This document shows positions 8,589-17,642 of a DNA stretch of 64,000 nt, piece after piece (positions within the stretch are counted from its first letter, which is position 1; the number at the start of each line of letters is the position of its first letter). The DNA is from Desulforamulus ruminis DSM 2154. Lineage in GTDB: Bacteria; Bacillota; Desulfotomaculia; Desulfotomaculales; Desulfotomaculaceae. Location: positions 3,112,120 to 3,176,119 of the forward strand of contig NC_015589.1 in the NCBI RefSeq assembly GCF_000215085.1, read 5' to 3'. The translations under genes were made by a program, and so were the position numbers. The notes under the pieces were generated by a model. That model searched no databases. It had not been told where the DNA came from and saw only the letters and a list, made by a program, of their open reading frames with translations.

Positions 8589-8961
8589 AAACCATCAGCA
8601 TCATCGCCAAAAGATTGCCTAGATGCACAACCATCGTGTTGGCCCTTTGCATATATAGCAGAAGGTTTTTCCCTTCTGCAAAGGGATCGTGATTTACAAA
8701 TAACCTAAACAGCATATTTTCCCCCATCAATGCCACCATAAGCAGCAGAGCGGCGGCAAGCCACTTAAAAAACAAATCCTCTTTCTTTTTGGTGAGTTGC
8801 CAGGCAAGCATTGCTCCTATAGCATAAAGCAAAAAAATAATAAGGTTAATCATAGTAAATAATTCAAAGGTATTCGTCAGTCTGGCCCAAACTCCCCCTT
8901 TGGAAAGGATGACGTACAGCCCGCAAAGAATACCCACCCCCACAGACACCTTGCTTTTCAT
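8563..8961 (-). CDS. Hypothetical integral membrane protein
   Basis: A ~132-aa protein with about four hydrophobic helices and no recognised domain. Of the possible starts I prefer ATG 8961 or the TTG nine bases upstream, since GGGGGTG lies five bases before that TTG; the frame is open further to 9036 but would overlap the previous gene. Middle gene of the three-gene membrane cluster. Confidence 0.62.
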   Translation of the reverse strand: MKSKVSVGVGILCGLYVILSKGGVWARLTNTFELFTMINLIIFLLYAIGAMLAWQLTKKKEDLFFKWLAAALLLMVALMGENMLFRLFVNHDPFAEGKNLLLYMQRANTMVVHLGNLLAMMLMVFAVFNYQG

Positions 8962-9001
8962 ATCATTCAATCCAACACCCCCAAGAAAGTATCCGGGTCT
9001 T

Positions 9002-9211
9002 TTAGTGGCCAAAGTGGCCAAATAGGATCCAGGCAATGATTAATAACCTTAGACTCTGCCAAAAAGTTATTTCCTTTAATCCAAAAATCTGTGGAATGGT
9101 AGAATTCCACAACAGCAGCAGTACCAGCGACAGCAGCAGGATCACACCGATGAGCATAAGAATGGCTGTTGGTACCAAATGGGTCATCAAGGGAAAACTT
9201 AAAGAATCCAA
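9002..9211 (-). CDS. Small membrane protein with LWN...FGL..I.FWQ motif
   Basis: A 69-aa protein starting at TTG 9211 behind AGGAGGTGG. It has one long hydrophobic helix (about residues 13-35), then an LWNSTIPQIFGLKEITFWQSL segment and a second helix ending in a His/Gly tail. This WN-P-FGL-I-FWQ pattern recurs in short bacterial membrane proteins of unknown function. First gene of the small membrane cluster. Confidence 0.62.
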   Translation of the reverse strand: MDSLSFPLMTHLVPTAILMLIGVILLLSLVLLLLWNSTIPQIFGLKEITFWQSLRLLIIAWILFGHFGH

Positions 9212-9306
9212 AATACCACCTCCTAGATTATTTAATTGAGCATTATAGTTAAATTCAATATATAAATTGCATATAATTTCTAGTTATTTTATTAAATTCC
9301 TTTTAA

Positions 9307-9360
9307 ATTCCATCAAAAAGAAAAGGAGTGTTCTGAGACACTCCTGCTTTTTGATGGAAT
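9307..9360. terminator. Long hairpin terminator after the chemoreceptor gene
   Basis: A long two-part stem (ATTCCATCAAAAAG...CTTTTTGATGGAAT enclosing AGGAGTGT...ACACTCCT) begins two bases after the chemoreceptor stop. The A/T arms give T tracts on both strands, so it can terminate the chemoreceptor transcript. Confidence 0.75.
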
Positions 9361-9362
9361 GA

Positions 9363-10556
9363 TTAAGCAATTTTAGACCCTAATAAAATGAACTTCTCCA
9401 ATATTTCTGCGGATGCTTTCACAACCTGTTCCGCGTTTTCAATGGTACAATCATTGGATAAAGCCTGAGCCGCGTCGTGAACCCGTTTATGCGGATCATC
9501 AATCTCTATAAATTCCCGTATATCTTTATATTGATAGTAGCTGGCATGATACCATTGACCAAAGGCACATTCTTTATGGCTTGTTAATTTCTCTCCTTTC
9601 CCTGCGGCCATTAAAGACTTTCTTATAAAATTAGCATGATCATTTAAACGTCCGGCCAGTATGCTAAGAATGCACTGGTCTTCTTCCAACTGATTAAAGT
9701 GCGTACGCAGGGTATTTTGTAAATGATGAATATCCTGAGTAATGGCATCTCCAAAATCTATAATGTTAACCAGTGTGTTGGAAATTCTAGCTAAATTTTC
9801 GGTGGCCACGGCCTGCTGATTCATGGCTGTTGAGATTTGGTCAACGGCATTGGCCGATTGTTCAATTTCATTCATGCTTTTGGTCATTTTTTGGGCCACC
9901 CAGTTTGAGTCGGCAAGATATTGATTAAATATTTTCGATACTGCCAGTACCGATTTCTCCGTGGTAACGGCTTTCTGATTCATTTCTTCGGAAATAAATT
10001 TTACTTTTTTAACCGCTTCCTGGGTTTGACCGGCCAGTTTCCTAACTTCGTCGGCAACTACCGAAAAACCCCTGCCGTTTTCCCCGGCCCTGGCAGCTTC
10101 TATGGCGGCATTTAAGGCCAGAAGATTGGTCATCTCGGCAATGTCGGATACATTATCATTGATAAAATTAATTTTGTTAATTTGTTCCTTTAATTCTGTG
10201 GCGTCTTTAACCATTGAATCCAAAGTATTGGTTAGATCTTCCTTTTGAACTGACAGTTCATTTAGTTTGCTTACGTTATCCAGGGAATCCGCCTTAATCT
10301 CCGTGGTCCTGGCATTAATCTCCTGGATGGATGCCGATACCTGCTGGCTGGTTGCGGCGGTCTCCTGACTGGTTGCCGCAACATCACCGGCCTTTTGCAC
10401 TACCCCCTGTAAAATAAGATTGGTTCTAAAAGCCGACAATTCCGAATGGGCTAAGGCAAAATTTAACAGGGCTGAAGTAAAATTAGTTTTCGCTTTAAGG
10501 TTACTAATTACCGTGTTTGTATTCCTTACGCTTTCCCCAGACACCAACTTAAACAT
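9363..10556 (-). CDS. Soluble methyl-accepting chemotaxis protein with C-terminal CZB domain
   Basis: A 397-aa chemoreceptor without membrane helices. Residues ~55-270 form the coiled-coil signalling domain with the hairpin tip ([38 protein letters not shown]). The C-terminus (about 295-375) is a CZB zinc-binding domain: HANFIRKSL, the ECAFGQWYH motif, and DPHKRVHD provide the His3Cys ligands. Such proteins work in the cytoplasm with CheA/CheW and can sense zinc or oxidants such as hypochlorite. The order (signalling domain first, CZB last) is usual for CZB receptors. The ATG follows a GGGGGG site. Single-gene unit. Confidence 0.9.
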   Translation of the reverse strand: MFKLVSGESVRNTNTVISNLKAKTNFTSALLNFALAHSELSAFRTNLILQGVVQKAGDVAATSQETAATSQQVSASIQEINARTTEIKADSLDNVSKLNELSVQKEDLTNTLDSMVKDATELKEQINKINFINDNVSDIAEMTNLLALNAAIEAARAGENGRGFSVVADEVRKLAGQTQEAVKKVKFISEEMNQKAVTTEKSVLAVSKIFNQYLADSNWVAQKMTKSMNEIEQSANAVDQISTAMNQQAVATENLARISNTLVNIIDFGDAITQDIHHLQNTLRTHFNQLEEDQCILSILAGRLNDHANFIRKSLMAAGKGEKLTSHKECAFGQWYHASYYQYKDIREFIEIDDPHKRVHDAAQALSNDCTIENAEQVVKASAEILEKFILLGSKIA

Positions 10557-10725
10557 GAAACCCCCCCGACTTTAAAGTATTTTTTAAGTAATGTTCTATA
10601 TTTTTGTTTCTGATATAATTTAGTGTATTTATTCTATTTATTTTAAATATTACCTTTATAGTAGAATCAACAATTTATAGGATGAACAAACATATGGCTG
10701 TTAAATTTGCTAGGTTTATAGGTAC

Positions 10726-10764
10726 AAAAAATAATTCCTGTCGAAATAAACAGGAATTATTTTT
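10726..10764. other. Terminator-like hairpin between divergent genes
   Basis: A near-perfect stem AAAAATAATTCCTG / CAGGAATTATTTTT sits in the 338-base spacer between the divergently transcribed chemoreceptor and DUF1003 genes, where no upstream gene needs a terminator. Another stretch (about 10790-10845) has GGTTT/AAACC and two GGCC boxes that could pair. It may be the end of an unannotated small RNA or part of a leader; no known riboswitch was recognised. Confidence 0.4.
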
Positions 10765-10894
10765 CACGGCTTAATCCCTCGGTTTAAGGCCATATCTTTC
10801 TCCCCGGCAAGAAACCATAAAGGCCTTTTGTGAATATATTAAACTAATAATCGGAGACTATTAGAAACCCATATATCATCGGAGGAGAAATAGA

Positions 10895-11404
10895 ATGTTT
10901 TCTAAAGGTAAACATACCCGGGACATCAATTTTCAGAAAATTAACCAAAGAATTGAACACATTGTAGATAATTATGAGAATCAAATTATTAAGCATATTA
11001 ATAGTGAATACCAAACTCAAACCAAATGGTCTGATCGTTTAGCCGATAAAATTGCTGCTTTTGGTGGTAGCTGGGGCTTTATTCTCTTTTTTGCTGTTTT
11101 TTTAATTGTATGGATGACTTGGAACATGCTTAGTTTCACCACACATTTTGATGACCCGCCGTTTATTCTCCTGAACCTAATTCTTTCATTTGTTGCTTCT
11201 TTTCAAGCACCGATCATTTTAATGAGCCAAAATCGTCAATCAGCCAGGGATAAACACGAAGCGGTTATTGATTTTGCCATTAACTTCAAAGCTGAGCAAG
11301 AAATTGATGATATTCACAGGGATCTTCATGAGGTAGAAAATAAAATTGAGGATATTAGAAAAATGCTTTTAAAATTGGAAAAGAATAATGAAACGAATAA
11401 ATAA
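10895..11404 (+). CDS. DUF1003 family membrane protein
   Basis: A 169-aa protein of the DUF1003 family: a hydrophilic N-terminus, the conserved DRLADKIAAFGGSWGFILFF segment, two membrane helices (about residues 62-82 and 92-112), the motif FQAPIILMSQNRQSARDKHEA, and a C-terminal coiled coil. Function is unknown; the family is widespread. The ATG follows GGAGGAG at seven bases. It is separately transcribed on the plus strand and ends in a perfect palindromic terminator shared with spo0A. Confidence 0.85.
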   Translation: MFSKGKHTRDINFQKINQRIEHIVDNYENQIIKHINSEYQTQTKWSDRLADKIAAFGGSWGFILFFAVFLIVWMTWNMLSFTTHFDDPPFILLNLILSFVASFQAPIILMSQNRQSARDKHEAVIDFAINFKAEQEIDDIHRDLHEVENKIEDIRKMLLKLEKNNETNK

Positions 11405-11407
11405 AAG

Positions 11408-11439
11408 ACACCCTTATATTGGTACCAATATAAGGGTGT
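11408..11439. terminator. Perfect 32-bp palindromic bidirectional terminator
   Basis: Sixteen-base arms (ACACCCTTATATTGGT and its exact complement) lie between the convergent DUF1003 and spo0A genes, three bases after the former's stop. The arms provide T-rich ends on either side. Confidence 0.75.
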
Positions 11440-11455
11440 TTACGTAAAAATTAAT

Positions 11456-12232
11456 TTAGCTTACCTTAGCCTCAATGCGCAATTTATCGGCAACCATGGC
11501 GATAAATTCACTATTCGTAGGTTTGCCCCGTTCCAGATTAATGGTGTAACCGAAAAATTTAGTCATCATTTCAATGTTTCCTCTGTCCCAGGCCAGTTCA
11601 ATGGCGTGCCGAATGGCTCTTTCCACACGACTGGGTGTGGTTTGGTATTTCTGGGCAATGAGAGGATAAAGTTCCTTGGTTACAGCTCCCAAAAGATTGA
11701 CTTCATTAATCACAGATAAAATGGCTTCCCTCAGGTAATGATAACCTTTAATATGAGCGGGTACGCCCATCTCGTGAATAATGTTGGTGACGGCCACATC
11801 GAGATTCCTGGGTTTGCTGGTAGAAATGTATTGCGTTACGGCAACCCCCTCCGCCAACTGCCGGATGCGTGTTGCCAATACGGAAAAATCAAAGGGTTTA
11901 AGAATATAATAATCGGCGCCTAGTTCCACCGCTCTTTGTGTAATACTTTCCTGACCAAAAGCAGTCAACATAATCACCTTTGGCTTATGATTAACCACGC
12001 CGGATGAAATCTTTTCCAATACGCCGATTCCGTCCAAATGCGGCATGATGATATCAAGAACCACTACATCGGGAGCTTGTTGCTGGATAATTTCCAAGGC
12101 TTCTAAGCCATTGTTGGCAATGCCGGCCAACATGAAATCCTCCTGTTGATTAATAAATTCTTTCAACAACTCACAGAATTCTCTGTTATCATCTGCAATT
12201 AATACCTTAATAGCCTTTCTAATCATTTTCAA
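11456..12232 (-). CDS. spo0A: Sporulation master regulator Spo0A
   Basis: A 258-aa response regulator. The receiver domain has the acidic pair D14-D15, phospho-acceptor D60 (VVLDIIMP), T90 and K112; the C-terminal effector domain carries the near-invariant [17 protein letters not shown] and [17 protein letters not shown] segments that bind 0A boxes. Phosphorylated Spo0A commits the cell to sporulation. I keep the TTG start at 12232 (AGGAGG seven bases upstream); an ATG two codons later is possible. Gene order recN-spoIVB-spo0A is conserved in sporeformers. A sigma-H-like promoter and 0A box lie just upstream. Confidence 0.97.
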   Translation of the reverse strand: MKMIRKAIKVLIADDNREFCELLKEFINQQEDFMLAGIANNGLEALEIIQQQAPDVVVLDIIMPHLDGIGVLEKISSGVVNHKPKVIMLTAFGQESITQRAVELGADYYILKPFDFSVLATRIRQLAEGVAVTQYISTSKPRNLDVAVTNIIHEMGVPAHIKGYHYLREAILSVINEVNLLGAVTKELYPLIAQKYQTTPSRVERAIRHAIELAWDRGNIEMMTKFFGYTINLERGKPTNSEFIAMVADKLRIEAKVS

Positions 12233-12303
12233 GACCCCGCCTCCTACTTTTCTCTTTTTCTTTTTTGTTCCATTTTTTGGGATTCTACTTTATGCGTCTA
12301 TAC

Positions 12304-12331
12304 ATTCGACAGGCGGGGTGTAAAGTCCTCC
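12304..12331 (-). promoter_or_regulatory. Sigma-H-like promoter of spo0A
   Basis: On the minus strand GGAGGACTT (12323-12331) and GTCGAAT (12304-12310) are 12 bases apart, matching the sigma-H pattern RnAGGAwWW - 11/12 - RnnGAAT with one mismatch. Predicted start is near 12297, about 65 bases before the TTG. In Bacillus subtilis spo0A is also switched to a sigma-H promoter at sporulation onset. Confidence 0.6.
12305..12311 (-). promoter_or_regulatory. Spo0A box (TGTCGAA) in the spo0A promoter
   Basis: An exact TGTCGAA on the minus strand overlaps the -10 element of the sigma-H-like promoter. Its position suggests autoregulation by Spo0A~P; overlap with the -10 box would favour repression, though this is inference. 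Confidence 0.6.
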
Positions 12332-12414
12332 TCCAAAAACGGAAAAAATTAGTAATCAGGTTAAAATAAATAAAATAAGCATAAATTCAACAATTATCTT
12401 AATTCTTGTTTATT

Positions 12415-13752
12415 TTAACAGGCTATGTTTGCTCTAGCGTCAAATTCTTGCATTTTTCTTTCACCAACATGTTTATTTAGCACCCCGGAATCGTATAACA
12501 TCCATTCCGCCAGAACACCATAGCCCCGTTGCGGGTCATTGACAAACACGTGGGTAACGGCTCCCACCAGCTTGCCTTTTTGAATAATGGGGCTTCCGGA
12601 CATCCCCTGAATAATCCCTCCGGTTTTCGCCAAAAGACGGGAATCGGTTATTTTGAGAACAATTCCTTTGCCGTCCGCCTTGGCCTGAGAATTGACCTGA
12701 AGGATTTCAATGGTAAATTTTTCTATTTTGCCCCCCTGTAGTACTGTATAAATTTCCGCAGGACCCTCGGCTACCTCTTGAGCTAAGGCCACCGGAATAC
12801 TTTCTTTAGAGTAAAGATTTTGGGGGATTTCTGCCACTTTGCCAAAAATTCCGCAATTGGTATTTCTGGTAATAATGCCGGAGATGTCGCTTTGACCCAT
12901 AAACATACCGATTTTTTCACCGGGATGGCCTCTTTTGCCCATGCGTATTCCCTGGATCGAAGCGCCCACAATTTTTCCTTTGGCCAGATCAATGGGCTGC
13001 CCGGTATCAATATCACTGATGACATGGCCCAAAGCGCCATAGGACTTACTTTCCGGATGGAAAAAGGTCATGGTGCCTACTCCGGCAGTGCTGTCCCGGA
13101 CAAAAAGTCCCACCCGGTAGCGTTTGGTCTCTGAACAAAATATGGGCTTGATATTTACTTTATAGATTTGTCCTTTGACTTTATCTTTAAATTCCATGGG
13201 AATGGGTTTACCGGTACCGCCAATTTTGTTGATAAGATTACGCACCTGCATTTCATTCTCTACCTTTTGTCCATCCACTTTAAGCAGGGTATCGCCTAAT
13301 TGCACACCCGCTTCCTTGGCCGGATTATGTTCAATACCCTTTTCATCGAATATGGCTGATCGTCCTACCACCATGACACCCTCGGACTCCAGCATAATCC
13401 CAATGGCCTGACCTCCCGGAATAACTCTAATTTCCGGAACGACACTAAGTACCATGTTTCTAAGGGGAATGAACCCGAATAATTTTACCTGAACTTCCAG
13501 TTCACCGGGAGTGGACGCTACCGGCGCTGTTTGCCCCAGGTGAAAAGAGGGTGGTTTCAGCCCTTCTATATTAAATTGAAAATTTTGTGCCAGCGCTTTG
13601 GGAACACTAAAATTTAAATTTAAAGGTTGACCCACCACCACACGTTGGTGAGCCGGCATATTTACCAGTGTTTGAAACGGGAGCTGAAAACAGAGGCCCA
13701 AGAACAATATCGCCGCAAACAATGCCGGCGTCTTGTGTTTCCGGTAGTCCAA
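12415..13752 (-). CDS. spoIVB: SpoIVB signalling serine peptidase
   Basis: A 445-aa SpoIVB (S55 family). It has an N-terminal membrane anchor (about residues 9-30), a PDZ domain (about 120-190, with GIEHNPAKEAGVQLGDTLLKVDG) and the peptidase domain with HVISD and the catalytic GMSGSPII. It is secreted from the forespore into the intermembrane space and triggers SpoIVFB cleavage of pro-sigma-K. The start is TTG 13752 behind AGGAGGGG. A 13-codon frame behind AAAGGAGGTG ends directly at this TTG, but its spacing is poor. An inverted repeat CTTGAT/ATCAAG lies 31 bases upstream. Downstream neighbour is spo0A. Confidence 0.95.
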   Translation of the reverse strand: MDYRKHKTPALFAAILFLGLCFQLPFQTLVNMPAHQRVVVGQPLNLNFSVPKALAQNFQFNIEGLKPPSFHLGQTAPVASTPGELEVQVKLFGFIPLRNMVLSVVPEIRVIPGGQAIGIMLESEGVMVVGRSAIFDEKGIEHNPAKEAGVQLGDTLLKVDGQKVENEMQVRNLINKIGGTGKPIPMEFKDKVKGQIYKVNIKPIFCSETKRYRVGLFVRDSTAGVGTMTFFHPESKSYGALGHVISDIDTGQPIDLAKGKIVGASIQGIRMGKRGHPGEKIGMFMGQSDISGIITRNTNCGIFGKVAEIPQNLYSKESIPVALAQEVAEGPAEIYTVLQGGKIEKFTIEILQVNSQAKADGKGIVLKITDSRLLAKTGGIIQGMSGSPIIQKGKLVGAVTHVFVNDPQRGYGVLAEWMLYDSGVLNKHVGERKMQEFDARANIAC

Positions 13753-13980
13753 TTACAGCCCCTCCTTTTGTTTTATAAAAACTTGATGAATCAAGCACCT
13801 CCTTTATCATTTTTAAAAGAATGAGAAAAAGCGATATTTTTAAATCTATCCGTCGTAATCTTAAGATTCGCTTATTTATTTGCTTTTACTCATGCTATTT
13901 CTGCCTTAAATTGCCCAAAATAGAGTTTTTGCGCCCTCAAGTGTCCTATGTAAGTTTTGTTTTTTCTTCCTAAAACTTTT

Positions 13981-14034
13981 GACTGAAAAAACAAAAAAAC
14001 AGGACATAGCAGCTTAAAGCCGCGATGTCCTGTT
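13981..14034 (-). terminator. Intrinsic terminator of the recN operon
   Basis: Stem AACAGGACAT/ATGTCCTGTT (13998-14034) followed on the minus strand by a T-rich run (two tracts broken by one G) just downstream of recN. It closes the long xseA-recN transcription unit and separates it from spoIVB. The rest of the spacer to spoIVB (13753-13980) is AT-rich; I saw no clear sigma-G promoter. Confidence 0.85.
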
Positions 14035-14050
14035 CTAAAAAATAAAAAAT

Positions 14051-15745
14051 TTATTTTTTAAAATTGGCCGAGATATTTAACATTTGTTGCGCATGGTTTT
14101 TGACAACCTCGGTAATTTCCCGTCCAGCCAGCATGCGGGCCAATTCTTCCACCCGCTGCTCTTGTTCCAGAGCTTCCACAAAGGTTTGCGTATGACCGTT
14201 CACAATCTCTTTACGGATTAAATAATGATTATCGGCAAAACAGGCTACCTGGGGCGCATGGGTTACGCAGATAACCTGGCGTCCCCGGGCAATCTGGGCT
14301 AACTTTTCGCCAATGGCCTGTAAGGCTTTCCCGCCCACACCGGTATCCACTTCATCAAAAATCAACGTGGGAACTTCGTCCACCCCGGCTAAAAGCACTT
14401 TTAAAGCCAGCATCATCCTGGACAGTTCGCCGCCGGAAGCAATCTTTTGCAACGCCCGGAAAGGCTCTCCGCGGTTGGGAGCAATGAGGAATTCAATTTC
14501 TTCCCCGCCGTGCAGGGACAAATCTGCCATTTCGGTGATGCCTACCTTGAACTCCACTCCGCCCATCTCTAAATGCTTCAGTTCTCTGCCCACGTTCTCC
14601 GCCAACTGTTGGGCGGCTTTCCTGCGAAGCTTGGTCAGCCGGGACGCCGCCTGCCGCCATTCCTGCTCCAGGGACTCTATGACTGCTTTTAAATCGCCGG
14701 TTCTTTCCTTATGACCGGACAGCCGCTCAATTTCCGCCCCGGCGCTTTCTTTAAAATCCAGGATTTCCCGGATACAGGAACCATACTTGTATTTTAATTG
14801 TTTGATTAACGAAAGACGGTGCTCGATTTGATCCAGTCTTTCCGGGTTGTATTCGGCCTGCTCCCGGTAGGAGGAGATCTCCCTGGAGGCATCTTCAATC
14901 TGGTAAAGGGCGGTTTCCAGGTTTCCCAGCAATCCCTCCAGCTTTGGATCAAGGGCCTGCAGTTCCCGGAGCAGGGCAATGGCCTTCCCTACCGACTCCA
15001 CTGCCGGAGTATCCCCTGCTTCCCCGCCATAAAGGGATTCATAAGCCTCGCCGGCCAGGCGCGAAATCTTTTCGGCATTGACCAGGAGGAGCCTTTCGTT
15101 TAACAGCTCCTCTTCCTCTTCCTCCATCAATTCCGCCTTTTCAATTTCCGCTACCTGGAACTGCAGCATATCCAAACGCCGGGCCATTTCCCTGGCATTC
15201 CCCTGCAGTTCCTTTAGTTCACGGGAAGCCTCCCGCCACCGGGTATAAATCTCCTTGACCTCCTGAGCCTGACCCAGGAGTTCCTGGCCACCCAGCCGGT
15301 CCAGCAGCCCACGATGGCGATCCTGATTCAACAGTGTCTGCTGCTCATGCTGGCCCAGCATATCCACAAGCCCTGAACCCACTTCACGGTATACACTGAG
15401 GCTGACCAGCCGCCCGTTTACCCGGCAGTGATTTTTTCCGTTTTGGCTGATATCCCGGGAAAGCATCAGAAGCTGGTCTTCATCGAGATCTAAGCCAAGC
15501 TCCTCCATACGGGTTGTCATCCAGGGCAGCCCGGAAAGGTCAAAGGCGGCCTGAATGGTGGCTTTTTCCCGTCCCGAGCGGATAAAATCCGCCGAAGCCC
15601 GGCTGCCTAAGGCTACCTGCAGGGCATCAATGAGCATGGATTTGCCGGCTCCGGTCTCACCGGTGACAATGTTTAGACCCGAAGAGAAATGAACCTCCAC
15701 ATCATCCAGCAGGGCAAAGTTCCTGATATACAGTGACTGGAGCAC
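14051..15745 (-). CDS. recN: DNA repair ATPase RecN
   Basis: A 564-aa SMC-like repair protein. Walker A GETGAGKS (29-36), long central coiled coils (about 155-365), the ABC signature LASGGELSRMMLALK and Walker B TLIFDEVDTGVGG, then the D-loop/H-loop VTHAPQVACFADNHY. RecN acts early at double-strand breaks. Starts at GTG 15745 behind AGGGGG. Six bases separate it from argR, a conserved pairing in Firmicutes. Confidence 0.97.
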   Translation of the reverse strand: MLQSLYIRNFALLDDVEVHFSSGLNIVTGETGAGKSMLIDALQVALGSRASADFIRSGREKATIQAAFDLSGLPWMTTRMEELGLDLDEDQLLMLSRDISQNGKNHCRVNGRLVSLSVYREVGSGLVDMLGQHEQQTLLNQDRHRGLLDRLGGQELLGQAQEVKEIYTRWREASRELKELQGNAREMARRLDMLQFQVAEIEKAELMEEEEEELLNERLLLVNAEKISRLAGEAYESLYGGEAGDTPAVESVGKAIALLRELQALDPKLEGLLGNLETALYQIEDASREISSYREQAEYNPERLDQIEHRLSLIKQLKYKYGSCIREILDFKESAGAEIERLSGHKERTGDLKAVIESLEQEWRQAASRLTKLRRKAAQQLAENVGRELKHLEMGGVEFKVGITEMADLSLHGGEEIEFLIAPNRGEPFRALQKIASGGELSRMMLALKVLLAGVDEVPTLIFDEVDTGVGGKALQAIGEKLAQIARGRQVICVTHAPQVACFADNHYLIRKEIVNGHTQTFVEALEQEQRVEELARMLAGREITEVVKNHAQQMLNISANFKK

Positions 15746-15750
15746 AGCAT

Positions 15751-16209
15751 CTACCCCCTTGCTAAGTCCTGGAACCGCTGTACAATGCCCGGGGTGGCTT
15801 CCTTGGGCTTAATAATAATTAAAATGGTATCGTCCCCTGCCACCGTGCCGATAATTTCCGGCCAATGGGTGTGGTCAATGGCGGACGCCATACCCTGAGC
15901 TTCCCCGGGAGGTGTTTTAATAATGATTAGGTTTTCACTGGAGTTAATGTCACTGAGGGATCGTCGAATCAGCCTTTTAAGCCGGTCGTCGTTTCCCCGT
16001 CGCATGACCGGTTGATCCGGGGAAGCATAATAAGAGGTATTGTTTTCCCCGGGAATCTTGATTAGGCTTAATTCCTTGATATCCCGGGATACCGTGGCCT
16101 GAGTCACCTCAAACCCCTCGGACCGGAGAGCCGCAGCAAGTTCCTCCTGGGTTTCAACTCTTCTGTCACGAACCAGTTCCAGAATTTTATTCTGGCGCTG
16201 TGCCTTCAC
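15751..16209 (-). CDS. argR: Arginine repressor ArgR/AhrC
   Basis: A 152-aa regulator: N-terminal winged helix (residues 1-70, with [15 protein letters not shown]) and C-terminal oligomerisation/arginine-binding domain with [14 protein letters not shown]. Arginine-bound hexamers repress biosynthetic and activate catabolic arginine genes. The GTG start (16209) lies inside the end of mnmM, a 23-base overlap. It sits between mnmM and recN as in many Firmicutes, although no arginine genes are nearby. Confidence 0.96.
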   Translation of the reverse strand: MKAQRQNKILELVRDRRVETQEELAAALRSEGFEVTQATVSRDIKELSLIKIPGENNTSYYASPDQPVMRRGNDDRLKRLIRRSLSDINSSENLIIIKTPPGEAQGMASAIDHTHWPEIIGTVAGDDTILIIIKPKEATPGIVQRFQDLARG

Positions 16210-16789
16210 GCTTCGCCACCGCCTTTTCTATCATGATTACCCCCGGCGCTGTGGCAGGCCGGTTGAGCAAATTCACCTTAATAACCCGAAATTGTTGTGC
16301 CGCCAGCCCGGACATCTTTTGTTCCACCGCTTCTTTTTCCTGGTCCCCGCCGCAATGGCCCGGGTAGACAACCACTACCAGGCGTCCTCCGGGAACCAGC
16401 AGGTCCAGGGCCTGCTCCAAGGCCTGCAGGGTTGTCTCTGTACGGGTAATCATCCCGTGGTCTCCCCCCGGAAGATAACCTAAATTAAAAATAGCGGCCC
16501 GGATGGGAGAGGTAACGTATTTTTTAATATGCTGGTGTCCATCCAGCACCAGACGGATCCGATCATCCCAAACCCCTGCGGCATTCAGCCTGGTTTGGGT
16601 GTTTTCCAAAGCCTGACTTTGGATATCAAAGGCCGTGACTTTGCCCCCGGGGCCCACTAACCGCGCCAGCGCCAGGGTATCATGGCCATTGCCCATGGTA
16701 CCGTCCAGCGCCGCATCCCCGGGTCTCAATACTTCTTCAATAAAGTAATGCCCCAGTTTAGCCGCCGCAAACCAGTTAATCGATGCCAC
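16187..16789 (-). CDS. mnmM: Class I SAM methyltransferase, MnmM/YtqB family
   Basis: A 200-aa protein of the family once called rRNA methylase. The SAM-binding start [29 protein letters not shown] and the [15 protein letters not shown] motif (NLGYLPG is diagnostic) are clear. Bacillus subtilis YtqB/MnmM methylates nm5(s2)U34 of tRNA. It overlaps nadK by 14 bases and argR by 23, indicating tight coupling. The role is by homology. Confidence 0.85.
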   Translation of the reverse strand: MASINWFAAAKLGHYFIEEVLRPGDAALDGTMGNGHDTLALARLVGPGGKVTAFDIQSQALENTQTRLNAAGVWDDRIRLVLDGHQHIKKYVTSPIRAAIFNLGYLPGGDHGMITRTETTLQALEQALDLLVPGGRLVVVVYPGHCGGDQEKEAVEQKMSGLAAQQFRVIKVNLLNRPATAPGVIMIEKAVAKREGTAPE

Positions 16790-17642
16790 GCTGCCACTCC
16801 TTCAATTTTTCTCTCAACACCGAATAAAAACTGGTCTTTTTAATTTTAACAAACCTTGCTTTTACCGGAGCCTTTTTAATTAAGACACGGTCATGGTTTT
16901 GCAGGGAGAAGCCGTACTGCCCGTCCATGGTTAACCGGACGTCCCCCACACAAGGCAGCACTTCTATTTCCACTTCACTGTCCGGAGAAATGACAATGGG
17001 ACGATTGGACAGGGAGTGAGGGCAAATGGGCGTGATCAACAAGACGTGCACATCCGGTGAAATGATCGGCCCTCCCGCCGATAAGGAGTAGGCCGTTGAA
17101 CCGGTGGGACTGGCCACGATCACCCCGTCGGCGGCAAAACCGCCCACCAATTCCTCGTTGACCCGGATATTTAAGCGCACCATTCTGGAAAAGGAACCTT
17201 TGGCTACCACCGCATCGTTTAGACCTATGGAGCAGTCAACCCTTTGCCCCTCCCGCATAACCACGGCTTCCAGCATCATTCTTTCTTCAACGGTATATTG
17301 TCCGGCAATTAAAGCCTGCATTTTCTCCGTAAGATCCGGCATATCAATCTCCGTTAAGAATCCCAGCCTGCCGAGATTCACCCCAAATATGGGCGTTCCG
17401 GATGAGGCCGTTTGCCGGGCACAATTCAGCAATGTGCCATCTCCACCCCAAACCATAATACAGTCGCACATTTGGGCTAACTCCCGGGTGGCCATTCCTT
17501 CGCCGGGGCATCCCAGCAAGGCAGCGGTTTCTAAATTAAGTAATACATTAATTTTTTGATTTTTTAGCCAAGCAATAAGATCCATCAAAATTCCTGCAAT
17601 GTTGCCTTTATTGCTGTTGACCACCAGACCGATGGTGTTCAA
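16776..17642 (-). CDS. nadK: NAD kinase
   Basis: A 288-aa ATP-NAD kinase making NADP+. It has GGDGTLLN near residue 66, the NLGRLGFLTEI segment and the GSTAYSLSAGGPIISP motif. Length is normal for Firmicutes. It overlaps the preceding gene by four bases (ATGA-type) and sits in the recN-dxs operon, as in related genomes. Confidence 0.96.
   Translation of the reverse strand: MNTIGLVVNSNKGNIAGILMDLIAWLKNQKINVLLNLETAALLGCPGEGMATRELAQMCDCIMVWGGDGTLLNCARQTASSGTPIFGVNLGRLGFLTEIDMPDLTEKMQALIAGQYTVEERMMLEAVVMREGQRVDCSIGLNDAVVAKGSFSRMVRLNIRVNEELVGGFAADGVIVASPTGSTAYSLSAGGPIISPDVHVLLITPICPHSLSNRPIVISPDSEVEIEVLPCVGDVRLTMDGQYGFSLQNHDRVLIKKAPVKARFVKIKKTSFYSVLREKLKEWQRGID

Noticed and set aside
10765-10894. 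Known riboswitch upstream of the DUF1003 gene
   Set aside because: The sequence was compared by eye with fluoride, manganese, preQ1, c-di-GMP and guanidine classes and none fits; left as unexplained structure.
13754-13793. 13-codon upstream frame ending at the spoIVB start
   Set aside because: The RBS is only about three bases from its TTG, too close for efficient use; mentioned under spoIVB but not listed as a gene.
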